Source: Tuwongella immobilis
GTDB taxonomy: Bacteria; Planctomycetota; Planctomycetia; Gemmatales; Gemmataceae
Length of the DNA stretch: 64,000 nucleotides
Assembly (NCBI RefSeq): GCF_901538355.1
Contig: NZ_LR593887.1
Coordinates: 3,572,920 to 3,636,919, forward strand
Reading direction: 5' to 3'
This document shows positions 1-8,233 of the stretch, in pieces. Each line of letters opens with the position of its first letter. Position 1 is the first letter of the stretch. The translations under genes were made by a program, and so were the position numbers. Below the pieces are notes generated by a model, which was not told where the DNA came from, ran no database searches, and worked only from the letters and a program-made list of their open reading frames with translations.

Positions 1-909
1 GAAAGCGGCCTGGATGCAGTCGAAACGGCAGTCAAATTTGAGCGATTCGGCGAAATGCGCGAGGGATTACGCGGCATGGAATCGGCATTGGGCAAGACCG
101 CCGAACAAGTCGAACGGATCGGCCGATTCAGCTACCCGGTCGTCAAATTTCAAGGGCTTAAGCCCGATGTGCAACAGCAGCCGTTTTTCCCCGCGGCAGG
201 CGAAATCGCCGAAGGAATGAACAAATCCGCCAAGGGGATCAACGCAGCCGGCGAAGAAATGGACAAATTCGCCACCGCACTGCCCAAACTGCGCGATTCG
301 TTATCGGCATCGCGAGCGATTTTGGGCCGAACCCGCGAGACACTCGGCAAAGCGCTGTCGCAAGAATCGGCCATTGAATCAACGCTCCAACGATTGCCGA
401 AACAGACCGCCCAAATCAGCGAACAACTCCCGAAGATCGCCCGTGAATTCGCATCCATGTTGCGAAAAACCGAGCAATTCCAGAAATCGGCACAATCGCT
501 GCGAAAAACCGGCGACTCGTTGCAAACCATCGCCGATCGCTGGCCGACCATCCGCGAGCAAATCGGGCAATCTGCGAAGGCACTTACCGTCATCCGGGGC
601 CAATTGCAAAAACTGCTCAATCAACGCGATACCACCGACCAAAATTTGCAGGAAGTCCGCGAAATTGTGGGTCGATTTGCGACACTCACGCCGTTGGCTC
701 AACAGCAATTCGATGCCCGACTCTCCACGCAAATCGAATCCATGGAACAGTTTGAAGCACTCTTTACGGATGTCGATCGGGAAATTGCGAAGACGGTCAA
801 CGTGTTGCAACGAATCTCGTGGGTTGCCACGGGGTTACTCGTCGCCATGGCTGGGTTGACGCTGACACAGTCGATCGGAATCCTACGACGAGATCGACCT
901 TCCGATTGA
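1..909 (+). CDS. Coiled-coil membrane-anchored protein, 5' end outside window
   Basis: The reading frame is open from base 1, so the true start lies upstream; about 302 residues are visible. Almost the whole length is Gln/Glu/Lys/Ala-rich with heptad-like spacing, typical of long alpha-helical coiled coil. Residues near the C terminus (about 277-296 of the visible part) form one hydrophobic segment followed by a short basic tail (ILRRDRPSD). This suggests a tail-anchored protein with a long helical domain. No enzymatic motif is recognised. It resembles in style the coiled-coil parts of chemoreceptor-like or MlaD-like proteins, but I cannot assign a family. The next gene, 69 bp downstream on the same strand, is also membrane anchored. 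Confidence 0.7.
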   Translation, partial: ESGLDAVETAVKFERFGEMREGLRGMESALGKTAEQVERIGRFSYPVVKFQGLKPDVQQQPFFPAAGEIAEGMNKSAKGINAAGEEMDKFATALPKLRDSLSASRAILGRTRETLGKALSQESAIESTLQRLPKQTAQISEQLPKIAREFASMLRKTEQFQKSAQSLRKTGDSLQTIADRWPTIREQIGQSAKALTVIRGQLQKLLNQRDTTDQNLQEVREIVGRFATLTPLAQQQFDARLSTQIESMEQFEALFTDVDREIAKTVNVLQRISWVATGLLVAMAGLTLTQSIGILRRDRPSD

Positions 910-978
910 CCCTGAGTCGGATTCGCCCTATCATCGAATCTATCTCATGAGTTCCGTGATTCGATAGGAGCGTCCCGC

Positions 979-2106
979 ATGAAAGCGGAAGATCGCAAAC
1001 CCGTGACACCTGCCGCAACTCCACCCGCCGCCCCCGAGGTACCCGATACGTCGGTCAGCTCGGCGTTGACGGATGCGAAAGACCGACTCAAAAGCATGTC
1101 CGGCTTTTTGGTGAACGGTCTGCTCAGTGTCGCGTTGGGAGTTGTGCTCGTATTACTGTACAACGTCTTCGCGGGCTGGGGTGCTGGCGAAAATTCCAGC
1201 CGTTGGCTTCAGCTCGACATGGCGGATGAACGGGTTCTGGGGGAACTGATCACCCGAGATGGCGATACCCTTCCCGGCAAGATCGCTCGCGTTTACGAAG
1301 CCCGAAGTTTGTTCGGTCCGCGCGGGCTGAACAACCTCAGCAGCCAAACGCCGGCGACGCGCCAAAATGCGATCGACTCCATCGAAAAAGCCCGCGACAT
1401 CTACGAAAAATTAGTGAGCGAATTGGCCGATGAGCCGGTGCTGCGCTACGAAGCGGCCATCAATGCCGCCCGCGCGGAAGAAACGCTGATTGGCATTCCC
1501 AAGAAAGACAAGCCCAGCGAATTTCGTGGGGATCTGGCCAAGGCCCAATCGCTATACGAACAAGCGGCAAAATTCCGCGATGCGCTTCGGAAATCCGCTC
1601 CGAAGACCGCCGCTGAGCTGGAAACGCTCGCCGATTTGGACAAAGTTGCGCTCGATCCCGCCGCGAAGGCCAAAGAGCTGAAGGAAAACGCCGATTCCAT
1701 CAAGGCGTTCTACACGCAGTTGAACGATTTTCTGGCGAAGAAAGAACGCGCGGAAATTCCCGCCGCTCCGGTCATTCCTGGTGCATCAGGCGTGACTCCG
1801 GGTGGGGAAATCCCCGGCTTCGGTCCGCTGATCATCCCCGATGCCACGAAGGACGCCCCGAAGACGGATACCAAGATGGCCCCGCCACTGGTGATTCCGC
1901 CCGAAACCAAAGACGCTCCAAAGGGCGAACCGAAGGCCGAGCCAAAGGCCGAGCCGAAGACAATCACCCCGATGCCGAAGGCGGAACCCAAGGCTGAGCC
2001 GAAAGCCGAGCCCAAGGTGGAGCCAAAGGCCGAGCCAAAGGTGGAGCCAAAGGCCGAACCAAAGGCCGAGCCGAAAGCCGAACCGAAGGCCGCAGAAAAG
2101 AAGTAA
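979..2106 (+). CDS. Membrane-anchored protein with Lys/Ala/Glu/Pro repeat tail
   Basis: 375 residues. The start has a good ribosome binding site (AGGAG, about 8 bases upstream). An N-terminal Pro/Ala-rich cytoplasmic stretch precedes one transmembrane helix at about residues 35-58. A helical, TPR-like region follows (about 100-255) containing ARDIYEKL and EAAINAARAEETL. The last 60-65 residues are a low-complexity tail of EPK/AEPK units. Function is unknown. Tails of this type often span or bind the cell wall or other envelope polymers, but that is inference. A terminator hairpin follows at 2154-2195. Confidence 0.75.
   Translation: MKAEDRKPVTPAATPPAAPEVPDTSVSSALTDAKDRLKSMSGFLVNGLLSVALGVVLVLLYNVFAGWGAGENSSRWLQLDMADERVLGELITRDGDTLPGKIARVYEARSLFGPRGLNNLSSQTPATRQNAIDSIEKARDIYEKLVSELADEPVLRYEAAINAARAEETLIGIPKKDKPSEFRGDLAKAQSLYEQAAKFRDALRKSAPKTAAELETLADLDKVALDPAAKAKELKENADSIKAFYTQLNDFLAKKERAEIPAAPVIPGASGVTPGGEIPGFGPLIIPDATKDAPKTDTKMAPPLVIPPETKDAPKGEPKAEPKAEPKTITPMPKAEPKAEPKAEPKVEPKAEPKVEPKAEPKAEPKAEPKAAEKK
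1921..2103 (+). repeat. 12-bp tandem repeat encoding AEPK units
   Basis: Within the 3' end of the preceding gene the sequence repeats units of the form AAGGCCGAGCCG with small variations, encoding about a dozen AEPK, VEPK or GEPK units. One interruption encodes TITPMP. The unit is in frame, so changes in copy number would alter tail length without a frameshift. Confidence 0.85.
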
Positions 2107-2153
2107 TCAGGCAATTGCTGCGAGATTGACCTGACGAACCGGAACCATCGTCG

Positions 2154-2196
2154 GCAGGGTGGCCTCATTGGGAGTGTCACCCTGCTTGTCGTTTTT
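2154..2196 (+). terminator. Rho-independent terminator after the 979-2106 gene
   Basis: An 8-bp stem, GCAGGGTG (2154-2161) with CACCCTGC (2178-2185), is followed directly by TTGTCGTTTTT. It lies 48 bp after the stop codon of the preceding gene. Its position also argues that the next gene starts at 2216 and not at the in-frame GTG at 2159 inside the hairpin. Confidence 0.75.
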
Positions 2197-2215
2197 GCAG
2201 ACAGAGATCCTTGGT

Positions 2216-3268
2216 ATGGCGATGGACGATGTCGACGATTTGGAAGATCTCGATGGGCCACTCGGTCCGGCGGATGTCCCACACACACGCGAACCCGTTG
2301 AGATTGATGTCACCATTCGCGCAGATGGAATGCGACTCGATCATTATCTCGCGCATCAATTTACGGATACCAGCCGTTCCGAGATGCAAGAGCTGATTAA
2401 GGCCGGGAATGTCACCGTCAACGGCAAACCGACCAAGGCGAGCTACAAGGTTCGCCACGGCGATCAACTCAAAGTTCGCATGGTGGTCGCGGTCTTTGAT
2501 GGCCCCAAACCCGAAGATATTCCGCTCGACATCTTGTACGAAGATCAATGGCTTGCGCTCATCAACAAGCCAGCGAATATGGTGGTTCACCCGGCGAAGG
2601 GGAACTGGTCTGGCACGCTCGTCAACGCATTGGTGCATCATTTCCGAGAATTGAGCGTCGCCAATGGCAAATATCGGGCCGGAATCGTCCACCGACTCGA
2701 TCGCGATACCAGCGGAGTCATTCTGGTCGCCAAAGACGACAAGGTGCATCGAGAATTAGCCTTGAAGTTCGAACATCGAGAGATGTTCAAAGAATATCAC
2801 GCCATCACCTGGGGCGTGCTCGATCGGGATTCGGATTACGTGGAACTCCGCATTCGCCATCACCCGCATGATCGAATCAAGATGATCACGACGGATGATC
2901 CGCACGACACGCACGCCAAAGATGCGTGTAGTTTCTACGAGGTCATCGAGCGATTCCAGGGCTTCACCTATGTGAAGATCCAGCCGAAAACGGGACGCAC
3001 GCACCAAATTCGGGTGCATTTGGCGAGTGCGGGTTGCCCCGTGCTGGCGGACAAAGTCTATTCCGGCCGCGATCAACTGCGACTTAGCGATGTGGTGCCC
3101 CGATTGCTCCCCGAAGACGACCGGCCGCTGATGGTGCGTCAGGCCTTGCATGCGGCCCGGTTGCGATTCCAGCATCCGCGGACGCAAAACTGGCTGGAAG
3201 TCACCGCCCCGTTGCCGCCCGACATTCAAGAAACCCTCGAAACGATGCGAAAATATCGGCGTCGATGA
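2216..3268 (+). CDS. RluA-family RNA pseudouridine synthase
   Basis: 350 residues, in the normal range for RluC/RluD-type enzymes. They isomerise specific uridines in rRNA (or tRNA) to pseudouridine in the cytoplasm. An acidic N-terminal extension (about 30 residues) precedes an S4 RNA-binding domain (about 38-85) and the catalytic domain. The RluA signature HRLDRDTSG is at 159-167, with the catalytic Asp at 162; GRTHQIRVHL is also present. ATG 2216 was chosen because an upstream in-frame GTG falls inside a terminator; ATG 2222 is an alternative. Which RNA position it modifies cannot be read from the sequence. Confidence 0.95.
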   Translation: MAMDDVDDLEDLDGPLGPADVPHTREPVEIDVTIRADGMRLDHYLAHQFTDTSRSEMQELIKAGNVTVNGKPTKASYKVRHGDQLKVRMVVAVFDGPKPEDIPLDILYEDQWLALINKPANMVVHPAKGNWSGTLVNALVHHFRELSVANGKYRAGIVHRLDRDTSGVILVAKDDKVHRELALKFEHREMFKEYHAITWGVLDRDSDYVELRIRHHPHDRIKMITTDDPHDTHAKDACSFYEVIERFQGFTYVKIQPKTGRTHQIRVHLASAGCPVLADKVYSGRDQLRLSDVVPRLLPEDDRPLMVRQALHAARLRFQHPRTQNWLEVTAPLPPDIQETLETMRKYRRR

Positions 3269-3338
3269 TTGGGGAAGCGGCGCAAGTTGGCGAGCGATTC
3301 CCGTTCGCGGATTGCACCCACTCTTCCCCCAGAGTGGC

Positions 3339-3368
3339 GGGGCATCCCGGGACGGTCTCGGGTGCCCC
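3339..3368. terminator. GC-rich hairpin between convergent genes
   Basis: GGGGCA (3339-3344) pairs with TGCCCC (3363-3368), and an inner CCCG/CGGG pairing extends the stem with a bulge. It sits between two convergent genes (ending at 3268 and 3389) and could stop transcription from either side. No T-tract is seen, so the call is moderate. Confidence 0.45.
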
Positions 3369-3388
3369 CTGCGCACTCACCGAAGTGC

Positions 3389-4249
3389 TCACGCCTGCGG
3401 CAACTCTCCACGCTCGGACAAACTGCGAGCGCTGGTATCGTGCTTATCCTTCAACCAGGCAACATTCGATTCATCATCTGCAAACCGCTTGATTCCCACA
3501 TCCCGAATCGCCGAATCTGGCACAACTTGCAGCGGCGTATACCGCGGATGATGCGAATCTTTGTACGGATCATTCCGAGCGGCATTATAGCAACAAATCA
3601 TCGACCAACGCGGAAATTCCGAGCGATTCTGGTCGGAGCGATGCAGCAAATTCGCGTGGAAAAAGAGCGCATCTCCCGGCTCCATCTCGACATACACCAA
3701 TTCGAGCCGTTTCAGGAGTTCATCGACTCGTTCCCGATTGGCCCCAGCTTGATCGCCAGTCAGCACATGCTCAATTCGCCCACAATGGTGCGATCCTTTG
3801 AGCACTTGCAGGCAGCCATTCTCTTTTCGAGAGGGATCGACGGCGATCATCACGCTGGTCAAAAGCGGGAACAGTACCCCATTCTGATACCAATACCCAT
3901 AATCCTGATGCCACGCCCATGCCCCACCGACGCGGGCATCCTTCATAATCATCTTCGAGTGATAATGATACACTTCGCCGCCGAGAAGCTGTTCGCAAAC
4001 CCGAACGATGCGTTCGGACCGCGCGAACATGCCATAGATTCCATCGCCGGGATGATTCCACAGCGCCAGCCGCACCTTCCCCCCCTCACCATCCGCGCGG
4101 CCAAACGAATGTTGGTCCAACGCATGATCTTCCTTGGCGGCTCGGCGCAGCAAGTCGATTTCATCCGCAGCATAGAAACCTTTCAGCAGCAAATAGCCAT
4201 CGGTTTCGTACTGCTGAAGCTGGTCGGGTGTCAGTGGAGAGGCGGGCAT
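3389..4249 (-). CDS. Phytanoyl-CoA dioxygenase (PhyH) family protein
   Basis: 286 residues, typical for this family of non-haem Fe(II)/2-oxoglutarate oxygenases. Iron-binding residues are visible as H-Q-D at 114-116 and a distal His at 203 in LLHRSDQN, with Arg205 and Arg214 as possible 2-oxoglutarate contacts. The sequence around HQDYGYWYQNG and the ENGCLQVLKGSHH motif are characteristic of PhyH. ATG 4249 has GGAG 9 bases upstream. It follows the CitG-like gene by 122 bp on the same strand and may be read through from the C1 operon, but no overlap supports that. The substrate is unknown. Confidence 0.9.
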   Translation of the reverse strand: MPASPLTPDQLQQYETDGYLLLKGFYAADEIDLLRRAAKEDHALDQHSFGRADGEGGKVRLALWNHPGDGIYGMFARSERIVRVCEQLLGGEVYHYHSKMIMKDARVGGAWAWHQDYGYWYQNGVLFPLLTSVMIAVDPSRKENGCLQVLKGSHHCGRIEHVLTGDQAGANRERVDELLKRLELVYVEMEPGDALFFHANLLHRSDQNRSEFPRWSMICCYNAARNDPYKDSHHPRYTPLQVVPDSAIRDVGIKRFADDESNVAWLKDKHDTSARSLSERGELPQA

Positions 4250-4371
4250 GGGAAGCACTCCGATCGTGGTTCGATTCGAGACCTTCGCGCTGCTTGTAGT
4301 GTACGCGATTCCGTGAGAAGTGAAAGGAATCGCCGCCCCGATTTCGCCCAGTGTGCGGATGCAAATGCCGA

Positions 4372-5223
4372 TCAGCTCGTGGTTTGCAACGGGCTTTTGC
4401 TCCAGCAAATCGGGCCACTCGGGAGATGGCCGTCTCGAAATGCCGCAAATAATGAAGCGGTTACGAGATCGGCGGTCGTTCCGGGATTGCGGCCGGTGCC
4501 TTGAGCCCGCAGCCAGGCATCGAATTGATCGATGGTCCATTCGCCCGCAAGGACTTTTCCCGCAAGGAGTTGGGATTGTTGCGATTCGGCGATTCCGCGT
4601 TTTCGGGCGATTAACGAATCGCCACCGGTGGCCAACCACACCAGATGGCAACCGAGGATGGCCGATTCCAAATCCCCGCATTGCTCCCAGGCGCGTACCA
4701 ACGCGGGCACACCGATCTGAAAGATCTCTGAGAATCCCTCGGCATATTGTTTGCCAATGCGATCATAGCTTGCAGCGAGTGTCATTGCTTGTTGCAATGT
4801 GACGGTCGGCTGATCGGCCACATCTTGCGAATCGACTTTCGCTAGCCCGCCCGGTGTTGCAAGTCGAATTGCTTCATAGACTTGTGTACAATCCGCCACA
4901 GTCGTAGCGCCGATCACCCCCCGAATTCCATCGATCAGACGCAAATGCATCGGCACCGCCGCCAACGGTGCGAGCAGCAGAATGATGCCCAAATTGGTGT
5001 TGGTATTGACCACCGCCCGCGTCGCGCGAACGGCTTCCAGAATCGTCGTCCCCAGTGGTTGCGAGGACGCATTTCCCAGAATCGGAGCGATTGCTCCTGC
5101 GCTCAGGAGAAAATCCATCAGTGTCAAATCTGGAAAATCACAAATCCGATTGACATTTCCCGGTTTCCGGGCTGTCACTTCGCTAATGCACGCACGATAG
5201 GCCGCAAATGCGACGGGATTCAT
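4372..5223 (-). CDS. CitG-like triphosphoribosyl-dephospho-CoA synthase family protein
   Basis: 283 residues. Family motifs include EVTARKPGNVNR near the N terminus and DSLIARKRG later, as in CitG/MdcB. Those enzymes transfer a ribosyl-triphosphate unit from ATP to dephospho-CoA and release adenine. No citrate or malonate lyase genes are near. The gene instead overlaps the RimK-like gene by ATGA (5220-5223) in an operon with mch, so a role in H4MPT-type cofactor synthesis is more likely (inference). ATG 5229 is an alternative start two codons upstream; the overlap favours 5223. Confidence 0.85.
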   Translation of the reverse strand: MNPVAFAAYRACISEVTARKPGNVNRICDFPDLTLMDFLLSAGAIAPILGNASSQPLGTTILEAVRATRAVVNTNTNLGIILLLAPLAAVPMHLRLIDGIRGVIGATTVADCTQVYEAIRLATPGGLAKVDSQDVADQPTVTLQQAMTLAASYDRIGKQYAEGFSEIFQIGVPALVRAWEQCGDLESAILGCHLVWLATGGDSLIARKRGIAESQQSQLLAGKVLAGEWTIDQFDAWLRAQGTGRNPGTTADLVTASLFAAFRDGHLPSGPICWSKSPLQTTS

Positions 5224-6089
5224 GGGCATTTCCCCAATCGTTGGTGCAATTCGGCGAGGATGGCCGATGCGACATCCACTCCGCAAGTCGGGGCCAACGC
5301 CCGCCAGCCGGGGACCGCGTTGACCTCGAGCAAATACCACCCGCCCTGCCCATCCGGGAGTAAATCGACGCCGGCCACCCAGGTACCGACCGCCTGTGCG
5401 GCTTGTTTGGCCAGTTCGACCGCTTCCGGTTCGGGCACCACCGCAATCGGTTCGCCACCTTGCGCGACATTGGTCCGCCACCCCGCACGGGCGTAGCGAC
5501 GCATTGCTCCAACAACCGTCTCGCCAATCAAAAAAATGCGTAAGTCCCACCCTGGATTGGGGATAAATTCCTGAAGGTAGAGAATCGATTGGGTGCGCTC
5601 GATCGCGCGAAAGGTCCGCCAGGCCAGGTCCGGGTCGCTGATCCGCATCATCCCCCGGCCTTCCGAGCCGAACAACGGCTTGACAATCACATCACTGCCG
5701 AGTTGTTCAAATGCGATCATCGCCTCGTCGGAGCGTTGCGCCACCAGCGTGGATGGCACTCGTAACCCGTGATGCAGCATGCGGATACAGGCGAGATACT
5801 TATCGATGCAGATTTCCAATGAACGTGCGGGATTCAGCACCGGAATCCCCAGTGATTCCGCGACATGAAGCATATCCATCCGAACAACCACTTGTTCTAA
5901 CGAACCAGGCGGCATTGTTCGCACGATAATCGCATCAAGCGGTTCGAATGGCTCTAGTCGCGCTCGCCCCCAGCCGTTGGCGAGATGGCGAAAGTCGAGG
6001 ACGTGACAGGAATCCCCACGAAGGGTGGCCGCGCGTTGGAGATCCCGGACATGCCACCCGGTTCCTCCCGAGAGAATCCCCACCTGCAT
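5220..6089 (-). CDS. RimK-like ATP-grasp ligase of the C1 cluster
   Basis: 289 residues with the ATP-grasp fold of RimK/MptN-type ligases, which join an amino acid such as glutamate to a carboxylate through an acyl-phosphate. Visible motifs are VIVKPLFGSEGRGM (ATP-binding lysine and glycine-rich loop), YLQEFIP, DLRIFLIG and the metal-binding LLEVNAVPGW. It starts 12 bp after the mch stop and overlaps the CitG-like gene by ATGA. The archaeal enzyme MptN adds glutamate to the H4MPT side chain. A similar tail-building role here is inference from context. Confidence 0.85.
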   Translation of the reverse strand: MQVGILSGGTGWHVRDLQRAATLRGDSCHVLDFRHLANGWGRARLEPFEPLDAIIVRTMPPGSLEQVVVRMDMLHVAESLGIPVLNPARSLEICIDKYLACIRMLHHGLRVPSTLVAQRSDEAMIAFEQLGSDVIVKPLFGSEGRGMMRISDPDLAWRTFRAIERTQSILYLQEFIPNPGWDLRIFLIGETVVGAMRRYARAGWRTNVAQGGEPIAVVPEPEAVELAKQAAQAVGTWVAGVDLLPDGQGGWYLLEVNAVPGWRALAPTCGVDVASAILAELHQRLGKCP

Positions 6090-6101
6090 GTCGCGGTTCC
6101 C

Positions 6102-7052
6102 TTACTCGCCAATGGACTTACGGTAAATGTCCGGAGCCAGTTGACCGAATCGGTGGGTTCGCCCGCTCGTGAGATTGTGGAAGACAATTTCAGCAGGCGA
6201 AAAGAGCATCGGGTCAATCTTGTAAAAATCGCCAGCGCGTTTGAAAATCTCTTGGAACGGTGCCCCGTAATCGCTCGAACCCGAGGAAGGAACCTTCGGC
6301 CCAAGTTCGGCGAGTTGGTCATCATCCGCTCGCACCCACAGCACGACTCGACCGGCATACAGGATGGCGTCGTTGGTCCAACCGATCGCTTTGAGTTCTT
6401 CATTTGCGATCGGGGGCAATGGCGCAACCCCGTATCCCGAAATGATTTCCGATAATGGGAAATGCAGCGTATGCAATTTGTGTAACGCCGTTTCCAATGA
6501 TCGAGCGACGACTTGCACGGAACCCGCAATGCTCGAAGCTGGTGCGAACGCAAGTGTCAGTGCCCGCACGCTTTTCGGCAATTTCTCGACCAGATAGCTG
6601 ATGACTTCCTCGGTCGGGACTTTGCGGGTCTCGAGTGCGCCAACGGCGACGGGTGGCGTTTCGTGCCCCGGAATCTCGCTGAAGAGTTTTTCGATATTCG
6701 CAGCCGCCCGCATCGGCCCGGAACCCATCGCAAAGTATTTGCCCACTTGGACTTGCCACCCGGCGTATTGCGAGGCGAGACACGCTCGAATCGGATCATC
6801 GCTGACCACCTGAACTAGCGGTCCCGGAATGCCATCGAGTCCGCCGGGTTGCATGGAGACTTCAGCACGATCGGACAAGCATAAGCGTGCGAGCAACACT
6901 CCGGCTTGCAATCCGCCTGGCATGGTTGCGCCGCAATCGAGGAGCCGGGCACCGCCGACCTCCGAGACACCGATGCGCAGTGCCGCCGAGCGAAACTCCA
7001 TCTCGTCGGCACAGATCGCCGCTTGTTCGTTGAGCGTCGCCAAGCTACTCAT
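6102..7052 (-). CDS. mch: Methenyltetrahydromethanopterin cyclohydrolase
   Basis: 316 residues, the usual Mch length. The enzyme interconverts 5,10-methenyl- and 5-formyl-H4MPT in cytoplasmic formaldehyde oxidation. Recognisable stretches include CGATMPGGLQAG, VGKYFAMGSGPMRA, GALETRKVPT and SGYGVAPLPP. ATG 7052 overlaps the TGA of the ATP-grasp gene as ATGA (7049-7052), which fixes the start and indicates translational coupling. Its neighbours are cofactor-type genes, but the other pathway enzymes (fhc, mtd, fae) are not in this window. Bacterial H4MPT genes are established in planctomycetes and methylotrophic proteobacteria. Confidence 0.95.
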   Translation of the reverse strand: MSSLATLNEQAAICADEMEFRSAALRIGVSEVGGARLLDCGATMPGGLQAGVLLARLCLSDRAEVSMQPGGLDGIPGPLVQVVSDDPIRACLASQYAGWQVQVGKYFAMGSGPMRAAANIEKLFSEIPGHETPPVAVGALETRKVPTEEVISYLVEKLPKSVRALTLAFAPASSIAGSVQVVARSLETALHKLHTLHFPLSEIISGYGVAPLPPIANEELKAIGWTNDAILYAGRVVLWVRADDDQLAELGPKVPSSGSSDYGAPFQEIFKRAGDFYKIDPMLFSPAEIVFHNLTSGRTHRFGQLAPDIYRKSIGE

Positions 7053-8233
7053 TGCACACCCTCCATCGCGTAGGCATTCAACCAATCCAGCACGGACTGC
7101 TCGTTTTGGCTCAAAAATTCCGCACAGTGGAATGCATTTGTCGCCTTTGCGAACACCGTCAACACGGGTTGCCCGGCCTCGATCGCATCTCCGGCATGCG
7201 GAATATCCGCATAGTCGGGGAAATCACTCCCGGAGTGCAACGACCGATTCCACGGGGCATCTTCGGGAATGGTATAGGGTCGCGGCGCATAAACAATCGC
7301 TTTTCCGCAGATCGGTGCCTGGTTCGGGACGGGAATCGGCACGAGTTGACCTGTTTCGCAGGCAATTCGATGCGCGGCGAGCAGCGAGACACCCCAGGCA
7401 TACTCGTACAATTCAACGGATGCCGTATAACGGGGATTGACTTCCAACGGCAAAATCCGCCCCGAATCCGACATCGAGGTCAGAACGACATCGATCCCCA
7501 CCAGACCGCGGATACCGGCCGTGAGCAGCAGCGCATCCCCAATTTGCTCAAATCGTCGATTCAGCGATGACGGCAACGTGATCGGGCCAAGATTGCCAGC
7601 GTATCGGAACGTATCTTCTCCGTTGGCATCGAGTTGTGTGCGGATGCGGGTGAATCCGAGGAACTGCGCGGACTCGGCACCGACCAGGAATAACCCACTG
7701 CCGACAATTCCACCTTGGAACTGTTGCCAATAGGTATTCGCGTGTGCCCGTGCGATCGGTCGGTTGGAAGTATAGGGCGAAAAGACATGGATTCGGTTGC
7801 CACCAGCGCTGGCAATCGGCTTCTCCAGCCAGCGTTCATGGGGATTCCAGACCGGCGGCGAAAATCGGATTGGGAGCGCATCCAGTTCTGCTGCTTGGAG
7901 TTGCGCCACGATCCAAGCGGGGTCGCGGAGTTTGGCAATCGCCTCCAGCGGCCCGCCCAGCAGTGTGCCACTCGCCGCCAACGACGTAAGCACCGCTGGG
8001 GCATTCTCTAATCCACCGGTGAACATCCAGGGACTGTTCGCGGCGAAATCGAGATGCTCCAACAGGCTGAGCGGATAGCGTTCGGGATCGCATCGACAGA
8101 CCGGCCCCAACTGGTGGGTATCCGCATCGGCGAAGAGATCGACGCCCGCAGGCGACCACCCGGCACGCCGGGCGGAAGCCATGAGCGAGCGAACACTTGC
8201 GCCGATGCAGCGGAACACGAACGGCTCACTCAT
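7049..8233 (-). CDS. ATP-grasp protein of the H4MPT C1 cluster (COG2232-like)
   Basis: 394 residues. The central and C-terminal part is ATP-grasp: a basic/Gly stretch SAGGNRIHVF, then GIDVVLTSM and the metal-binding LPLEVNPRYTASVELYE. ATP-grasp proteins of this type recur in bacterial H4MPT gene clusters, where genetic work has tied several accompanying genes to cofactor synthesis. The exact reaction is unknown. It overlaps mch by 4 bp downstream and the spermidine-synthase-like gene by 8 bp upstream (8226-8233), so it is translated as part of the operon. Confidence 0.8.
   Translation of the reverse strand: MSEPFVFRCIGASVRSLMASARRAGWSPAGVDLFADADTHQLGPVCRCDPERYPLSLLEHLDFAANSPWMFTGGLENAPAVLTSLAASGTLLGGPLEAIAKLRDPAWIVAQLQAAELDALPIRFSPPVWNPHERWLEKPIASAGGNRIHVFSPYTSNRPIARAHANTYWQQFQGGIVGSGLFLVGAESAQFLGFTRIRTQLDANGEDTFRYAGNLGPITLPSSLNRRFEQIGDALLLTAGIRGLVGIDVVLTSMSDSGRILPLEVNPRYTASVELYEYAWGVSLLAAHRIACETGQLVPIPVPNQAPICGKAIVYAPRPYTIPEDAPWNRSLHSGSDFPDYADIPHAGDAIEAGQPVLTVFAKATNAFHCAEFLSQNEQSVLDWLNAYAMEGVQ

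Noticed and set aside
1921-2103. Tandem repeats as a possible CRISPR or minisatellite element
   Set aside because: Units are only about 12 bp, without unique spacers, and are in frame with the AEPK tail.
3269-4504. Plus-strand frame opposite the PhyH gene
   Set aside because: Antisense to conserved iron-site codons of PhyH; no recognisable domain.
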